Of a stretch of 64,000 bases of DNA, positions 12,458-23,171 are shown in pieces. Position 1 is the first letter of the stretch; every line of letters starts with the position of its first letter. Both the position numbers and the translations under genes were made by a program. Below the pieces are notes generated by a model. It was given only the letters and a program-made list of their open reading frames with translations, was not told the DNA's origin and made no database searches. Origin of the DNA: Moniliophthora roreri (taxonomy: Eukaryota > Basidiomycota > Agaricomycetes > Agaricales > Marasmiaceae); assembly GCA_001466705.2 (NCBI GenBank), contig LATX02000253.1:1-64000 (forward strand). The letters run 5' to 3'.

Positions 12458-12485
12458 AGTACCATGTTTCTAATTTAAGTATTCC

Positions 12486-12680
12486 AACCCTAAAGACTTG
12501 GTAAATTTTAGCTATATTAGTCTGGTATACCCAGTGTGACTATATTTTGAACCCTAGACACTTGGTAAATTGTAGCTATATTAGTTTGGTATACCCAGTG
12601 TGACTGTATTTCTAACCCTAAAGACTTAGTAAATTTTAGACAAATCAGTTTGGTATACCCAGCATACCGAGGCTCAGTAC
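12486..12680. repeat. 64-bp tandem repeat, about three copies
   Basis: The motif ACTTGGTAAATT recurs at 12496, 12560 and 12624 (third copy ACTTAGTAAATT), exactly 64 bases apart. Each copy is followed by a GGTATACCCAG box that resembles the neighbouring GTATAC monomers. This looks like a degenerate edge of the minisatellite or a source of its monomer. Confidence 0.8.
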
Positions 12681-13070
12681 ACTCAGAGGCTCAGTTGCCA
12701 TCTTTGGTCACTATAGTACACACACACAGAGAGAGAGAGAGACAGCAAGAATAAGCATCTAAGTTTTAGAACAGCAGACAGGAACATACCCCTATAGGTA
12801 CATAACTTGAGCCTAAGCACAGCCAGGTATACCGGGTATACCGGACAAGACCCCTTGTCCGGGGAAGAATAGAGATAGGCCCAATCTGTGTTCTTGTCAG
12901 ATACCGTGAATGTATGCTTTGCTGATTGCTATAAGCCAGTGTCGTCGGATGGATGAATCCATATCCTGTGGCATCTGTGGCATCTGTGTTCTTGTGTGAG
13001 ATACCGTGAATCTATCGTTAAGGGTTGCCTTTTCTTAACCGAACAGATCACCGGATCTTGTTCCGCTCCG
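12681..13070. other. No gene; short CA/GA microsatellite
   Basis: An (AC)n(AG)n microsatellite lies at about 12718-12742. The phrase GAGATACCGTGAAT and near copies repeat at about 12900 and 13000. No coding signal was recognised. Confidence 0.6.
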
Positions 13071-13074
13071 ACCC

Positions 13075-13716
13075 ATGTCATTGCCGTTTTTCAATCCGCT
13101 AGCCATGGGTAGAAGGCAGTTAAAAACTGGGACCGATGGTGAGATTAGCTCCCCAACCGCCTCAACAACAATGTTTCCCATGCCTTACTGTGTTACTATT
13201 GCAACTGCGTGTGTGCCTAGCTCTCTTACAGAGCTGCTCATGCCTCACCCTCATACCTCCTACTGCTTCATCTTTCGTGACCATAGCCTCGGTGGAGAGT
13301 TCACTTTTTTCATTGTCCTCGTAGAAAACCATGGGTTCTTTTCTGTCTTTCAGCGTCTGACAATCAGTGACGACGAGTGAGTGGACTGCTTGCAAGCCTC
13401 GACGCCTTGACTGATGACTCCTTGTTCCAGAGTTGCCCCGCAGTTGAAGCACCCCAAGTTTGATGCTGAAACAAGGGAATGGCTCATTAATCAGCTCAAG
13501 CCCGGTAGTGAACTACTTGCCATGGAGGCAGTCGCCAAGTTGCCACCCCCAAGACCTTCCATGTATAGGATCGGTGGAGAGATTGGGTCTGTTCACTCCC
13601 GTTCTGATGTTGCATCTCAAGACACAAAGCTTGACGTGCAAGGCCTGGCCGTGGGAGAAAACTCTGAGAAGGAAGAAGGTGCAGAGATCGTTGACCGTGG
13701 GGAGATCGTTGGGTGA
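13075..13716 (+). CDS. Possible gene fragment, unrecognised
   Basis: Two plus-strand open stretches, 13075-13380 and 13414-13716, in the same frame are separated by stop codons. The second (QLKHPKFDAETREWLINQLK, then a basic and acidic tail) has the composition of a real protein. I recognise no domain. They may be exons of a gene or a captured fragment next to the repeats, and they may equally be chance. Splice signals are not decisive. Confidence 0.25.
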
Positions 13717-13783
13717 TAGTCTCATACTTTAGCACCATGTCTTCTTAATATACCACCACCCCGTGTTGTTCTTTTTGATGGTG

Positions 13784-15480
13784 GAGAGATCCTATCCATC
13801 CGTAGATGAATTAAGCACCGTATCTTCTTAATTGTTTCCAATCAAATAGCATCGTGTCTTTTCTGTTTTTTGTGTGGTTAGTGTGAGCCAAAGAGAGATG
13901 TAGTGTGGGTTGCATGTCCAGTAATCGTAGAGGTTTCTATAGTTAGTCATACATGGATATGGTTATCATTAACTTTTGGAAATAGCTTTAGATTCTGACA
14001 AGTGTGTGGGCGTGTATAATACCAGTTTGATGGTGGAGAGATCCTGTCCATCCATAGATGAATTAAGCACCATATCTTCTTAATTGTTTCCAATCAAATA
14101 GCATTGTGTCTTTTCTGTTTTTTTATATGGTTAGCATGAGCCAAAGAGGAATGTTCACACCCAACTTACAGGTCATTAGCGTCTCCAAAGATATCAATCA
14201 GTATGTACCATATGGTTAGCACTGTGTAGGCGTGTATAATACCAGTACAGTGTGAGAGCAGTGCTTTTTGTCTTTCATTTTCTCTTCAGGTGAGATCATG
14301 TTGCCAAACTACTGTCTGCATCCCATATTCAGTTCCGTCAATCAGCTTACAATTCATAAACTCATACAGATCACATGTCTTGTTCTCAGAGCCACTGTTT
14401 TACCCAAATATCACCCTCTGCTCCGAACCTTCATGTCCAGAGTAGCTTATGTCAGTCACTTTATCTTGCCAAACAAACACCCCATCCTGTCCATATTGAG
14501 TTCTGTGTCTTCTCTAGGTCAAATCATGGCCTCTGTCCTTATTAAATCTCACCTTGTTAGGTTGCTTTCCACTCAAACTATTTCTTACATCACANGATCC
14601 TGTCCATCCATAGATGAATTAAGCACCATATCTTCTTAATTGTTTCCAATCAAATAGCATTGTGTCTTTTCTGTTTTTTGTGTGGTTAGTGTGAGCCAAA
14701 GAGAGATGTTCACACCCAACGTACAGGTCATTAGCATCTCCAAAGATATCAATCAGTATGTACCGTATAGTTATCATTAACTTTTGAAAATAGCTTTAGA
14801 TTCTGACAAGTGTGTGGGCATGTATAATACCAGTTTGATCGTGGAGAGATTCTGTCCATCTGTAGATGAATTAACTACCATATCTTCTTAATTGTTTCCA
14901 ATCAAACAGCATTGTGTCTTTTCTGTTTTTTGTATGGTTAGCATGAGCCAAAGAGAGATGTTCACACCTAACATACAGGTCATTAGTGTCTCCAAAGATA
15001 TCAATCAGTATGTACTGTATCCTTAGCCGTGCGCAGGCGTGTATAATACCAGTACAGTGTGAGAGCAGTGCTTTTTGTCTTTCCTTTTCTCTTCAGGTGA
15101 GATCATGTTGCCAAACTACTGTCTGCATCCTATATTCAGTTGTCTTAATCAGCTTACAATTCATAAACTCACACAGATCACGTGTCTTGTTCTCAGAGCC
15201 ACTGTTTTACCCAAATATCACTCTCTGCTTCTCACCTTCATGTCCAGCGTAGCTTATGCCAGTCACTTTATCTTGCCAAACAAACACCCCATCCTGTCCA
15301 TATTGAGTTCTGTGTCTTCTCTAGGTCAAATTGTGGCCTCTGTCCTTATTAAATCTCACCTTGTTACCTTGCTTTCCACTCAAACTATTTCTTACATCAC
15401 ATTCATTTCAAGCACAAAACATAGCCTCACTACTTTCAAATTAACGTCTTGTGTTGCTTAAGTCATTGTGCTATAAATCT
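13784..15480. repeat. 807-bp tandem duplication
   Basis: The block around 13784-14594 is repeated at 14596-15400, offset 806-807 bases. For example, the same plus-strand open stretch starts at 14268 and 15075. Each copy itself holds a shorter internal duplication around the phrase GATGAATTAAGCACC. A single N at 14595 marks the join between copies, so the true copy number is unknown. I recognise no transposon terminus or protein. Confidence 0.8.
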
Positions 15481-15529
15481 TCAAATTTTCAGATTCAGAC
15501 CTCCAGGTTGCAAAATTCTTTGTTTCTTG

Positions 15530-17870
15530 ACATCCCTGCCTCCCTCTGTGGACTTTCATTGTTGTCAGCTTGTCAACTTGAACCTCACAAGACTCCATGT
15601 CCCACTTGTCATTGATATCTATCATCATCTCAATACAAGACTGCTGGTTTTTTATGAAAATAGATCAATTGCTAGATTGTCGGTCACACAGCTCAAATAA
15701 ACATCTTTCATTGTGTCTACATCCTTCTGGTGTCAGTCAGTGGTAGTACATCCATCCCACATTCCAGCTCACAACCTTTGCATAAACAAATTCAAACCCT
15801 CCACATCCTAATTCTGGCTAACAAGCCTTATGTTCCAGAGATCAATAGCCTCCACATTCCATGTTCACTCACTGGAGGTGGAGCAATCTGAAGAAAAAAA
15901 ATTAATTACCATCCTTGCTTGCTTAATTCATTGTCATCCAGGTATCCAGATCCTCGGTTGCTACCTGCTGATCACAAAAATAGATGGACTCCACATCCCC
16001 AAAAAATGCCCTGGGAGGGTCTCATGGCCAAAATAAGTGACTGATTATGTGGTGGAAGGCTTCGCTCAGAAAGATGTTTGGTGGGGATGTGGCTCCACAT
16101 CCCAATATAAGATAGTTAGATCGTACGTTAGTCATACCCGGATCAACCCGTCAGACTACGGGTACCTTCGGAGGAATGACGGATCTTTTCGGTTGGGCTC
16201 GTCCAATCAAATAAATCCCTCATCGTCAACTGACCACAAGATGTCATGCCACTCGTTGCCGTTTACCGACACAACCGGGAAATCGTCATCACTACCAAAA
16301 TTAGAAACAGGTCCTGAAGAGCATAAAAGCAAAACAGGCGTGGGCTGGGTCCATCATAACCCTCCCCTGTTGACCTGCTTTCGCCTTTACAGCAAAGAAT
16401 CAAACCAGCGACCCCCGGCCCTGCTTTTGTATATACACACCCCTAACCCTGCCTCCCTCTGTAGACTTTCATTGTCAGCTTGTCGACTTGAACCTCACAA
16501 GACTCCATGTCCCACTTTTCATTGATATTTGTGATTATTTCAATACAAGACTGCTGGTTTTTTATCAAAATAGATCAATTGCCAGATTGTGAGTCACACA
16601 GCTGGAATAAACATCCTTGATTGTGTCTACATCCTTCTGGTGTCAGTCAGTGGTAGTACATCCATCCCACATTCCAGCTCACAACCTTTGCATAAACAAA
16701 TTCAAACCCTCCACATCCTAATTCTGCTTGACAATCCTGCCTTTGTTACAATACATGGACTCCACATTCCAGCTCTCAACCGTGGGATGACTAAAATAAA
16801 TCCATTGACATTTTAGATTCCAGCTANACATCCCTGCCTCCCTCTGTGGACTTTCATTGTTGTCAGCTTGTCAACTTGAACCTCACAAGACTCCATGTCC
16901 CACTTGTCATTGATATCTGTGATCATTTCAATACAAGACTGCTGGTTTTTTATCAAAATAAATCAATTGCCAGATTGTGGGTCACACAGCTGGAATAAAC
17001 ATTCTTGATTGTGTCTACATCCTTCTGGTGTCAGTCAGTGGTCGTACATCCATCCCACATTCCAGCTCACAACTGTTGGATAAACAAATTCAAACCCTCC
17101 ACATCCTATTTCTGCTTGACAATAGTGCCTTTGTTACAATACATGGACTCCACATTCCAGCTCTCAAGCGTGGGATGACTAAAATAAATCCATTGACATT
17201 TTAGATTCCAGCTAACAAGCCTATGTTCCAGAGATCAATAGCCTCCACATTCCATGTTCACTCAGTGGAGGTGGAGGAATCTGAAGAAAAAAAATTAATT
17301 ACCATCCTTGCTTGCTTAATTCATTGTCATCCAGGTATCCAGATCCTCGGTTGCTACCTGCTGATGACAAAAATAGATGGACTCCACATCCCCAAAAAAC
17401 GCCCTGGGAGGGTCTCATGGCCAAAATAAGTGACTGATTATGTGGTGGGAGGCTTCGCTCAGAAAGACGTTTGGTGGGGATGTGGCTCCACATCCCAATA
17501 TAAGATAGTTAGTCACTTATACATCGCTCCTCAGGGAAAGCCAGGTANTTTTAGATTCCAGCTAATAAGCCTATGTTGGAGAGATCAATAGCCTCCACAT
17601 TCCATGTTCACTCACTGGAGGTGGAGCAATCTGAAGAAAAAAAATTAATTACCATCCTTGCTTGCTTAATTCATTGTCATCCAGGTATCCAGATCCTGGG
17701 TTGCTACCTGCTGATCACAAAAATAGATGGACTCCACATCCCCAAAAAACACTCTGGGAGGGTCTCATGGCCAAAATGAGTGACTGATTATGTGGTGGGA
17801 GGCTTCACTCAGAAAGACGTTTGGTGGGGATGTGGCTCCACATCCCAATATAAGATAGTTAGGTCACATG
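15530..17870. repeat. Composite tandem repeat (blocks X and Y)
   Basis: Two repeated blocks alternate. Block X (CTGCCTCCCTCTGT onward) occurs at about 15535, 16449 and 16830. Block Y (ATCAATAGCCTCCACATTCC through ATAAGATAGTTAG) occurs at about 15822, 17216 and 17570. A partial Y copy lies at 18559-18802. Copies are very similar. N characters at 16827 and 17548 mark uncertain joins. The short open frames in these blocks recur only because the DNA recurs; no protein family is recognisable. Confidence 0.8.
16128..16447. mobile_element. Segment Z1 ending in a telomere-like CACCCCTAACCC
   Basis: This segment interrupts the X/Y repeats just after ATAAGATAGTTAG. Its final roughly 140 bases (from GGTCCTGAAGAGC to CACCCCTAACCC) are matched by 18238-18375. 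It could be a solo LTR, a short non-autonomous element or an old telomere-capped end. There is no coding sequence. Confidence 0.4.
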
Positions 17871-18375
17871 GCAATGACTAAGGCGCCTAGCAGGTAAGCG
17901 CACGCTAGTAGGAGCGCCCGGCCATAGTCGGTCCCGGTATCGGTTGTCACGGCTGATGCCGGATAGCCGCCCGTGGTCGGTTGTGTCCGAACTTGGCGCG
18001 CGTCTATTTTAACGCCCGAGATCTCGGTGATCTCGGATCATTAGTCATACTCCGATATGCCCGACTTGGACTCCGGCTATCGGTAAGAAGAGTAAGCGAA
18101 CCGGCGGCTTCGGTAACCGCCGAGAAACTTCGAGAATTAACTCGTTTTGTCTTTCTCTGGTCAACTAACCAAGATATTATTATCGCGCCCTTTGCCCTAG
18201 GGCCTAGGCGCGTTATTCTTATCATCCAATAGCGAACAGGTCCTGAAGAGCACAATGCGAAACAGGACGTTGGTCTTGGTTGCTTTCAACCATCACCTGT
18301 TGGCCTGCTTCGCATCCATAAGCCTCTTTTCAACGCCCCCCGGCCCTGCTGAGTTATAGAAACACCCCTAACCCA
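17871..18375. mobile_element. Segment Z2 ending in a telomere-like CACCCCTAACCC
   Basis: GC-richer than its surroundings and again placed directly after ATAAGATAGTTAG. Its right end shares GGTCCTGAAGAGC, CACCTGTTGGCCTGCTT, CCCCGGCCCTGCT and the terminal CACCCCTAACCC with Z1. The left halves of Z1 and Z2 are only loosely similar (TTAGTCATAC in both). No open reading frame worth reporting. Confidence 0.4.
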
Positions 18376-18558
18376 GTTTTTTGCAATTTATTTCAAAACC
18401 GGATTTCAAGAAAAGATACTGACTATAGCTGTTTCCTAGTACTTATTGGATGTTAGAATAAGGGAAAAAAATTTTGTACAAAGTAAATCATGGGAACCTC
18501 CAATTTGGGCCAAAAAGGATTTTAGGCCACAATGTAGCATTATGGTGGAGACATACCT
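18374..18558. repeat. 185-bp fragment duplicated at 26683-26868
   Basis: From AGTTTTTTGCAATTT to ACATACCTATAG the sequence is nearly identical to 26683-26868. It sits between segment Z2 and a truncated Y block. The longer context at 26 kb suggests that locus, or a relative of it, is the source. Confidence 0.85.
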
Positions 18559-18802
18559 ATAGGTGGAGCAATCTGAAGAAAAAAAATTAATTAGCATCCT
18601 TGCTTGCTTAATTCATTGTCATCCAGGTATCCACATCCTCAGTTGCTACCTGCTGATCACAAAAATACATGGACTCCACATCCCCAAAAAATGCCCTGGG
18701 AGGGTCTCATGGCCAAAATAAGTGACTGATTATGTGGTGGGAGGCTTCCCTCAGAAAGACATTTGGTGGGGATGTGGCTCCACATCCCAATATAAGATAG
18801 TT
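18559..18802. repeat. Truncated copy of block Y
   Basis: AGGTGGAGCAATCTGAAG through ATAAGATAGTTAG repeats the 3' two thirds of block Y, with the usual final GTTAG. Confidence 0.85.
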
Positions 18803-19789
18803 AGTGTTTTTGAAGTCAGTGCTAACCTCCCTGACTCAGTATCTCAATGTACTCCTCATACCTTCACACAATTCTAGCCAACTCAAATACCACTTCCACT
18901 CCACTAGTAGCGTTTTCAAAGCCGGCGCTAACCTCCCTGACTCACTACCTCAATATCTTCCTCGTACCTCCATACTTTTCCACCCAACTCAATAACTACT
19001 TCCACAAGGACGGAATAGGATCACCTGAGACCCATCCCAGGGTACTTGACGTTGCCGAATCCACTGGTAACCTTTTCGAACCCGGCGCTATCCTCCCTGA
19101 CTCACTACATTGATGCCTTCCTCCTACCTCCACATGTTTCTACCCAACTTGATCACTGCTTCCACAGATCCAAAGTCGTGCACCACAGGCTTGTTCCTGG
19201 GGTATTCCATATCGACCAATCCATTGGTATCATTTTCGAACCCAGTGCTAACCTCCCTGACTCGGTACGTTGATGTCCTCCTCATACCTCCACACTTTTC
19301 TACCCAATTTGCTAACCACTTCCACAGATCCAAATTCACCCACCAGAGCCTTGTTCCTAGGGTATTCCACATCGACCAATCCATTGGTAACGTTTTCGAA
19401 CCCGGCGCTAACCTCCCTGACTCACTACCTCGATGCCTTCCTCGTACCTCTACACATTTCTACCCAACTCGAATACCACTTCCACAGATCCAAATTCAAT
19501 CACCAGAGCCTTGTCCCTAGGCTATTCCACGTCGACCAATCCATTGGTATCATTTTCGAACACCGCGGCGTCCTCTCTGACTCACTATCTCCATGTCCTC
19601 CTCGTACCTCCTTACATTTCTACCCAACTCAAATACCACCTCCACCGATCCAAATCCGATCATCAGACCGTCGTTCCCAACGTATTTGACGTCGACGAGT
19701 CCATTGGTAGCCTTTTCGAACCCGGCGCTATCCTCCTTAAACCAGTACCTCAATATTTCCGTACTGCAATATCCTAACCAAAGTCCCAT
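18803..19789. repeat. 160-bp satellite, about 6.5 copies
   Basis: The anchor CTGACTCA (or a close variant) falls at 18831, 18937, 19097, 19257, 19417, 19577 and 19737. All spacings after the first are exactly 160 bases; the first is 106, a 54-base deletion. Copies differ by substitutions but hardly by length. Open frames run through several copies, but 160 is not a multiple of three, so the satellite is not a repeated coding unit. Confidence 0.9.
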
Positions 19790-20292
19790 TCACTCGGCGG
19801 TAAAGACAGCGCCCGAGGAACCCACAAATTCCATTATGGAGTTTTTCGCATCGCTGAACACGATGGTGATGTCAGCAAGACTGCTAGACGTCACTATCAT
19901 CGGCGTTGCCGTTGCTCACTGCACACGCGCTCTCACCTGGATACCCAACCGCCCAGGAACCTTCTATAGCCTCTGGAACGACGGTTACGACGAATTCGTC
20001 GTTACATCTGTTCACAGAGGCTGCAGGAAGACCGGCGGGTGATGGGGAATGGGTAGGAAGACGGATGAGGAGGTGAGGTACGTAGTAGGTGCCATAGCGA
20101 CGAAACGACCTCAGCGCCGGCTTCGCTGACGTCGTAATCGTGTTCAGCGACCCAGGAAACCCCAGGAGAGGTCTCCTGGCGGCTTCGGAGCTGCTGGTTG
20201 TGTCCGGAAGCAGGGTAGGAGGAGAGGGTGGTGCTGGTGTCGAGATCGAATGAAAGACGACGTCGCTGATCTTCGGNAGGGAATCAGGGAGG
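19790..20292 (-). pseudogene. Module 1 long exon-like segment
   Basis: The minus-strand reading contains SVN..NDEFVVTVVPEAIEGSW and SLADITIVFSDAKNSIMEFV, ending GAVFTAE and a stop at 19790. The 55-base nested palindrome spans 19968-20022. A gap N at 20277 lies 15 bases from the acceptor. It is the most diverged full module. Confidence 0.45.
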
Positions 20293-20474
20293 CTGTAGGA
20301 GAAAGCAGAAGGTCAGTGAAACGAGATAAAGGTCAGTTTTGGGTACGCACCTTGTACCCTGTACCTCAGCCGCTCTCCCTCCTTCCAGCTTCCTCCACCT
20401 TTCTTGTAGCCAGTATACAGACCTAAAATAACAGTATTAGTTGTAGGAATAAAAATATAAGAAAAAAAACGTAC
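20293..20474 (-). other. Micro-exon cassette a (72-nt micro-exon 20351-20422)
   Basis: Read on the minus strand: donor GTACGT and acceptor TTTTAG bound a 52-base intron (20423-20474). The micro-exon is 72 bases. The next intron is GTGCGTAC to CTACAG (20293-20350, 58 bases). Both introns have the length and borders typical of agaric introns. Confidence 0.6.
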
Positions 20475-21238
20475 CTTTTACAATGTCGCTGCCACCGTCG
20501 TGGTGGTAAGAGAGAAAGAGCGTGTGTCACACGTAGTCACACACGCTCGATGATAACGCCGGCGCCGAGAGACCCCAGAATCGTAATTCTGGGGTTGTCG
20601 ACGTCTCCGAGCACGATGGTGGTGTCGGCGTAGCTGCACGATGCTTCCATCGTGCTCGTATCCATCCTTGCCACCCCCACTTTGTAGCTGCCTAGAGCTG
20701 CTGCAAAATTACCATCCAGAAGGCCGTCTATAGCCTCTGGAACCACGGCAACGATGAATTCATCGTTGTCGGTGTTCACAGAGGCTGCAGGAGCGAGTGG
20801 ATGGAGTGGACAATCCGTAGGAAGGGGAACGAGGAGGCGAGGGCGGTGAAAGTCCATCGAACGACCAAACGACGGTGTTGGTGGAGTCCGCTGATGCCGG
20901 AAATGGATTCAGCGACCCAAAATACGCCAGAACGGACAGTCCGGCGTATTCGGGCGCTGGCGTTTGAGTCCGGAAGCGGGGGTACGAGGAGATGGTGGTG
21001 TCGGTGTTGAAATCTAGGTGAAGATGACGTCGCGAGTCTTCGGCGACGTCATATCCGTGTTCAGCGGGTAGGAAAACCCCCAGGAGAGTTTTCCTGGAGG
21101 CTCTGGCGTATTCGGTTCGGGCTGGGGATGTTGACTTTGGTGGAAGGCCAGCTATGTGAGGTGGCGGGTTGTTGAGTGTTTCGGAGGCGACGTATGACGG
21201 CGGAGACGTAGGAAGTAGCGTAGAGGGAATCAGGGAGG
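20475..21238 (-). pseudogene. Module 2 long exon-like segment
   Basis: Best-preserved reading: ASVNTDNDEFIVAVVPEAID, then SCSYADTTIVLGDVDNPR, then LGSLGAGVIIERV and a stop at 20537. Palindromes: 55-base at 20732-20786, GCACGATG/CATCGTGC at 20636-20655, 22-base at 20573-20594, 31-base at 20518-20548. Upstream stems include AATACGCC/GGCGTATT and ATGACGTCGC/GCGACGTCAT around 20920-21055. The right part, from about 20773, is repeated 1749 bases further on. Confidence 0.5.
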
Positions 21239-21422
21239 CTGTAGGAGAAAGCATAAGGTCAGTGAAACGAGATAAAGGTCAGTTTTGGGTACGCACCTTG
21301 TACCCTGTACCTCACCGCTCTCCCTCCTCCTTCCAGCTTCCTCCGCCTTTCTTGTAGCCAGTATACAGACCTAAAATAACAGTATTAGTTGTAGGAACAA
21401 ATATATAAGAAAAAAAACGTAC
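21239..21422 (-). other. Micro-exon cassette b (74-nt micro-exon 21297-21370)
   Basis: Introns 21371-21422 (52 bases) and 21239-21296 (58 bases) flank a 74-base micro-exon nearly identical in sequence to cassette a but two bases longer. The extra two bases mean the frame is not kept between copies. Confidence 0.6.
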
Positions 21423-22023
21423 CTTTTACAATGTTGCTGACACCGTCGTGGTGGTAAGAGAGAAAGAGAGGATGTGACACAAAGTCACATCCTCTCGATG
21501 GTAACGCCGGCGCCGAGAGACCCCAGGATAGTGTACCTGGGGTTCTCTAGGTCGCCGGATACGATGGTGGTGTCGGTGAAACCGTACGACACCCCATTCT
21601 GGTCGTGCCGCCTTGACTTTGCAGCTCAATACCTGCAGCTGCATAGTTGGCACCCGGGAAGCCTCTCGTAGCCTCTGGAACGACAGCAACGACGAATTCG
21701 TCGTTGTATCTGTCCTCAGAGGCTGTAGGAGGATCCGGGTGTAACGGCGTATGCGTAGGAGGGGATATAAGGAGGAGAGGATGGTGGAAGTCCGCCGAAC
21801 GATATAATCACGGCGTCAGCGAGTTACGCTGACGCCAGAATCAGATTCTGCGACCCAGAAAGCACCCAGAGCGAAGAGTCTGGGGCTTTGGGTGCAGGCG
21901 TTGAAAGCCGGAGGGCGTACATGTGCGTAGTGGGTGGCTGATCTCTGCGGCGGCTATCCAAGGTGAAAAAGGTCAGCGGGGGCTCCTATTTGCGTGGGAG
22001 ATAGTCCAGAGGGTATGAAGAAC
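21423..22023 (-). pseudogene. Module 3 long exon-like segment
   Basis: Contains NDEFVVAVVPEATRGFPG and, in another frame, TDTTIVSGDLENPRYTILGS then LGAGVTIERM and a stop, so it carries at least one frameshift relative to module 2. Palindromes: 55-base at 21670-21724, 25-base at 21569-21593, 22-base at 21521-21542, 31-base at 21466-21496. A perfect GGCGTCAGCG/CGCTGACGCC stem lies near 21803-21827. Confidence 0.45.
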
Positions 22024-22215
22024 CTGTAGATGAAGGGAGGAAAGCCGGAATAAGAGGGGGGGAAAAAAAGGCAAAGACCTTTACAACGTACCTCGTACCC
22101 TACACTACACCTATTCTCCCTCCTACATCTGCTCCTCCCAACCCTCTAAAGCACGTATATAGACCTGTACACCCTAAGTTAGCGTAGAAAAGCAAAATAA
22201 ATCAAAAATACGCAC
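22024..22215 (-). other. Micro-exon cassette c (73-nt micro-exon 22092-22164)
   Basis: Introns 22165-22215 (51 bases, GTGCGT to TACAG) and 22024-22091 (68 bases, GTACGT to CTACAG) flank a 73-base micro-exon starting GTCTATATACG, the diverged counterpart of GTCTGTATACTGG in cassettes a and b. Confidence 0.6.
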
Positions 22216-22987
22216 CTTCTTTGCTTGTTCGTGGACGGTCGTGATGGTAAGAGGAAAAGAGAGATGCCATGATGTACACAGCCTCTCGATGGTAACGCCG
22301 GCGCCGAGAGACCCTAGAGTAGCATTTCTGGGGTTCTCGAGGCCGAGGAATGCGATGGTGGCGTCAGCGCAGGTGCCGGATACCTCTATCGTGGGTGTTT
22401 CAACCGGCGTGCACCATGCCTAGCCACCTGGTATAGCACGACATTCGAGGCTCTCCATCTAGCCTCTGGAACGACATGAACAACGAATTCGTTGTTCTGT
22501 GCGTGCTCAGAGGCTGGAAAAGGCCTCGNGAGGCTGCAGGAGCGAGTGGATGGAGTGGACAATCCGTAGGAAGGGGAACGAGGAGGCGAGGGCGGTGAAA
22601 GTCCATCGAACGACCAAACGACGGTGTTGGTGGAGTCCGCTGATGCCGGAAATGGATTCAGCGACCCAAAATACGCCAGAACGGACAGTCCGGCGTATTC
22701 GGGCGCTGGCGTTTGAGTCCGGAAGCGGGGGTACGAGGAGATGGTGGTGTCGGTGTTGAAATCTAGGTGAAGATGACGTCGCGAGTCTTCGGCGACGTCA
22801 TATCCGTGTTCAGCGGGTAGGAAAACCCCCAGGAGAGTTTTCCTGGAGGCTCTGGCGTATTCGGTTCGGGCTGGGGATGTTGACTTTGGTGGAAGGCCAG
22901 CTATGTGAGGTGGCGGGTTTTTGAGTGTTTCGGAGGCGACGTATGACGGCGGAGACGTAGGAAGTAGCGTAGAGGGAATCAGGGAGG
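22216..22987 (-). pseudogene. Module 4 long exon-like segment, joined at an N
   Basis: The left part reads SGTCADATIAFLGLENPRN then LGAGVTIERL and a stop, with AQNNEFVVHVVPEA upstream. The 55-base palindrome lies at 22461-22515 and the 22-base one at 22312-22333. The 31-base position has only a short GAGAG/CTCTC stem. From the N at 22529 rightward the sequence duplicates module 2 (20780 onward) almost exactly, so this segment may be an assembly chimera. Confidence 0.4.
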
Positions 22988-23171
22988 CTGTAGGAGAAAG
23001 CAGAAGGTCAGTGAAACGAGATAAATGTCAGTTTTGGGTACGCACCTTGTACCCTGTACCTCACCGCTCTCCCTCCTTCTTCCAACTTCCCCCGCTCTCC
23101 TTCTTGCTCCTAGATGGTCCTAGAAGAAAGATATCAGTGAAAAAAAGACAAAGGGAACCAAAAAAACGTAC
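22988..23171 (-). other. Micro-exon cassette d (74-nt micro-exon 23046-23119)
   Basis: Introns 23120-23171 (52 bases) and 22988-23045 (58 bases). The 3' half of the micro-exon matches cassettes a and b; the 5' half (GACCATCTAGGAGC) is different. Confidence 0.6.

Noticed and set aside
16311..16447. tRNA-derived SINE suggested by GGTTTGATTC on the minus strand
   Set aside because: No convincing A box at the expected distance and no tRNA-like fold could be drawn. It is kept only as part of segment Z1.
18803..19789. Repeated protein encoded by the 160-bp satellite
   Set aside because: The period is not divisible by three, so a reading frame cannot continue from copy to copy with the same sequence.
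18990..19790. tRNA genes in the satellite, because of GGTTAGCGC and GGTTCGAA
   Set aside because: The two boxes are too close for a tRNA and there is no anticodon arm or acceptor stem.
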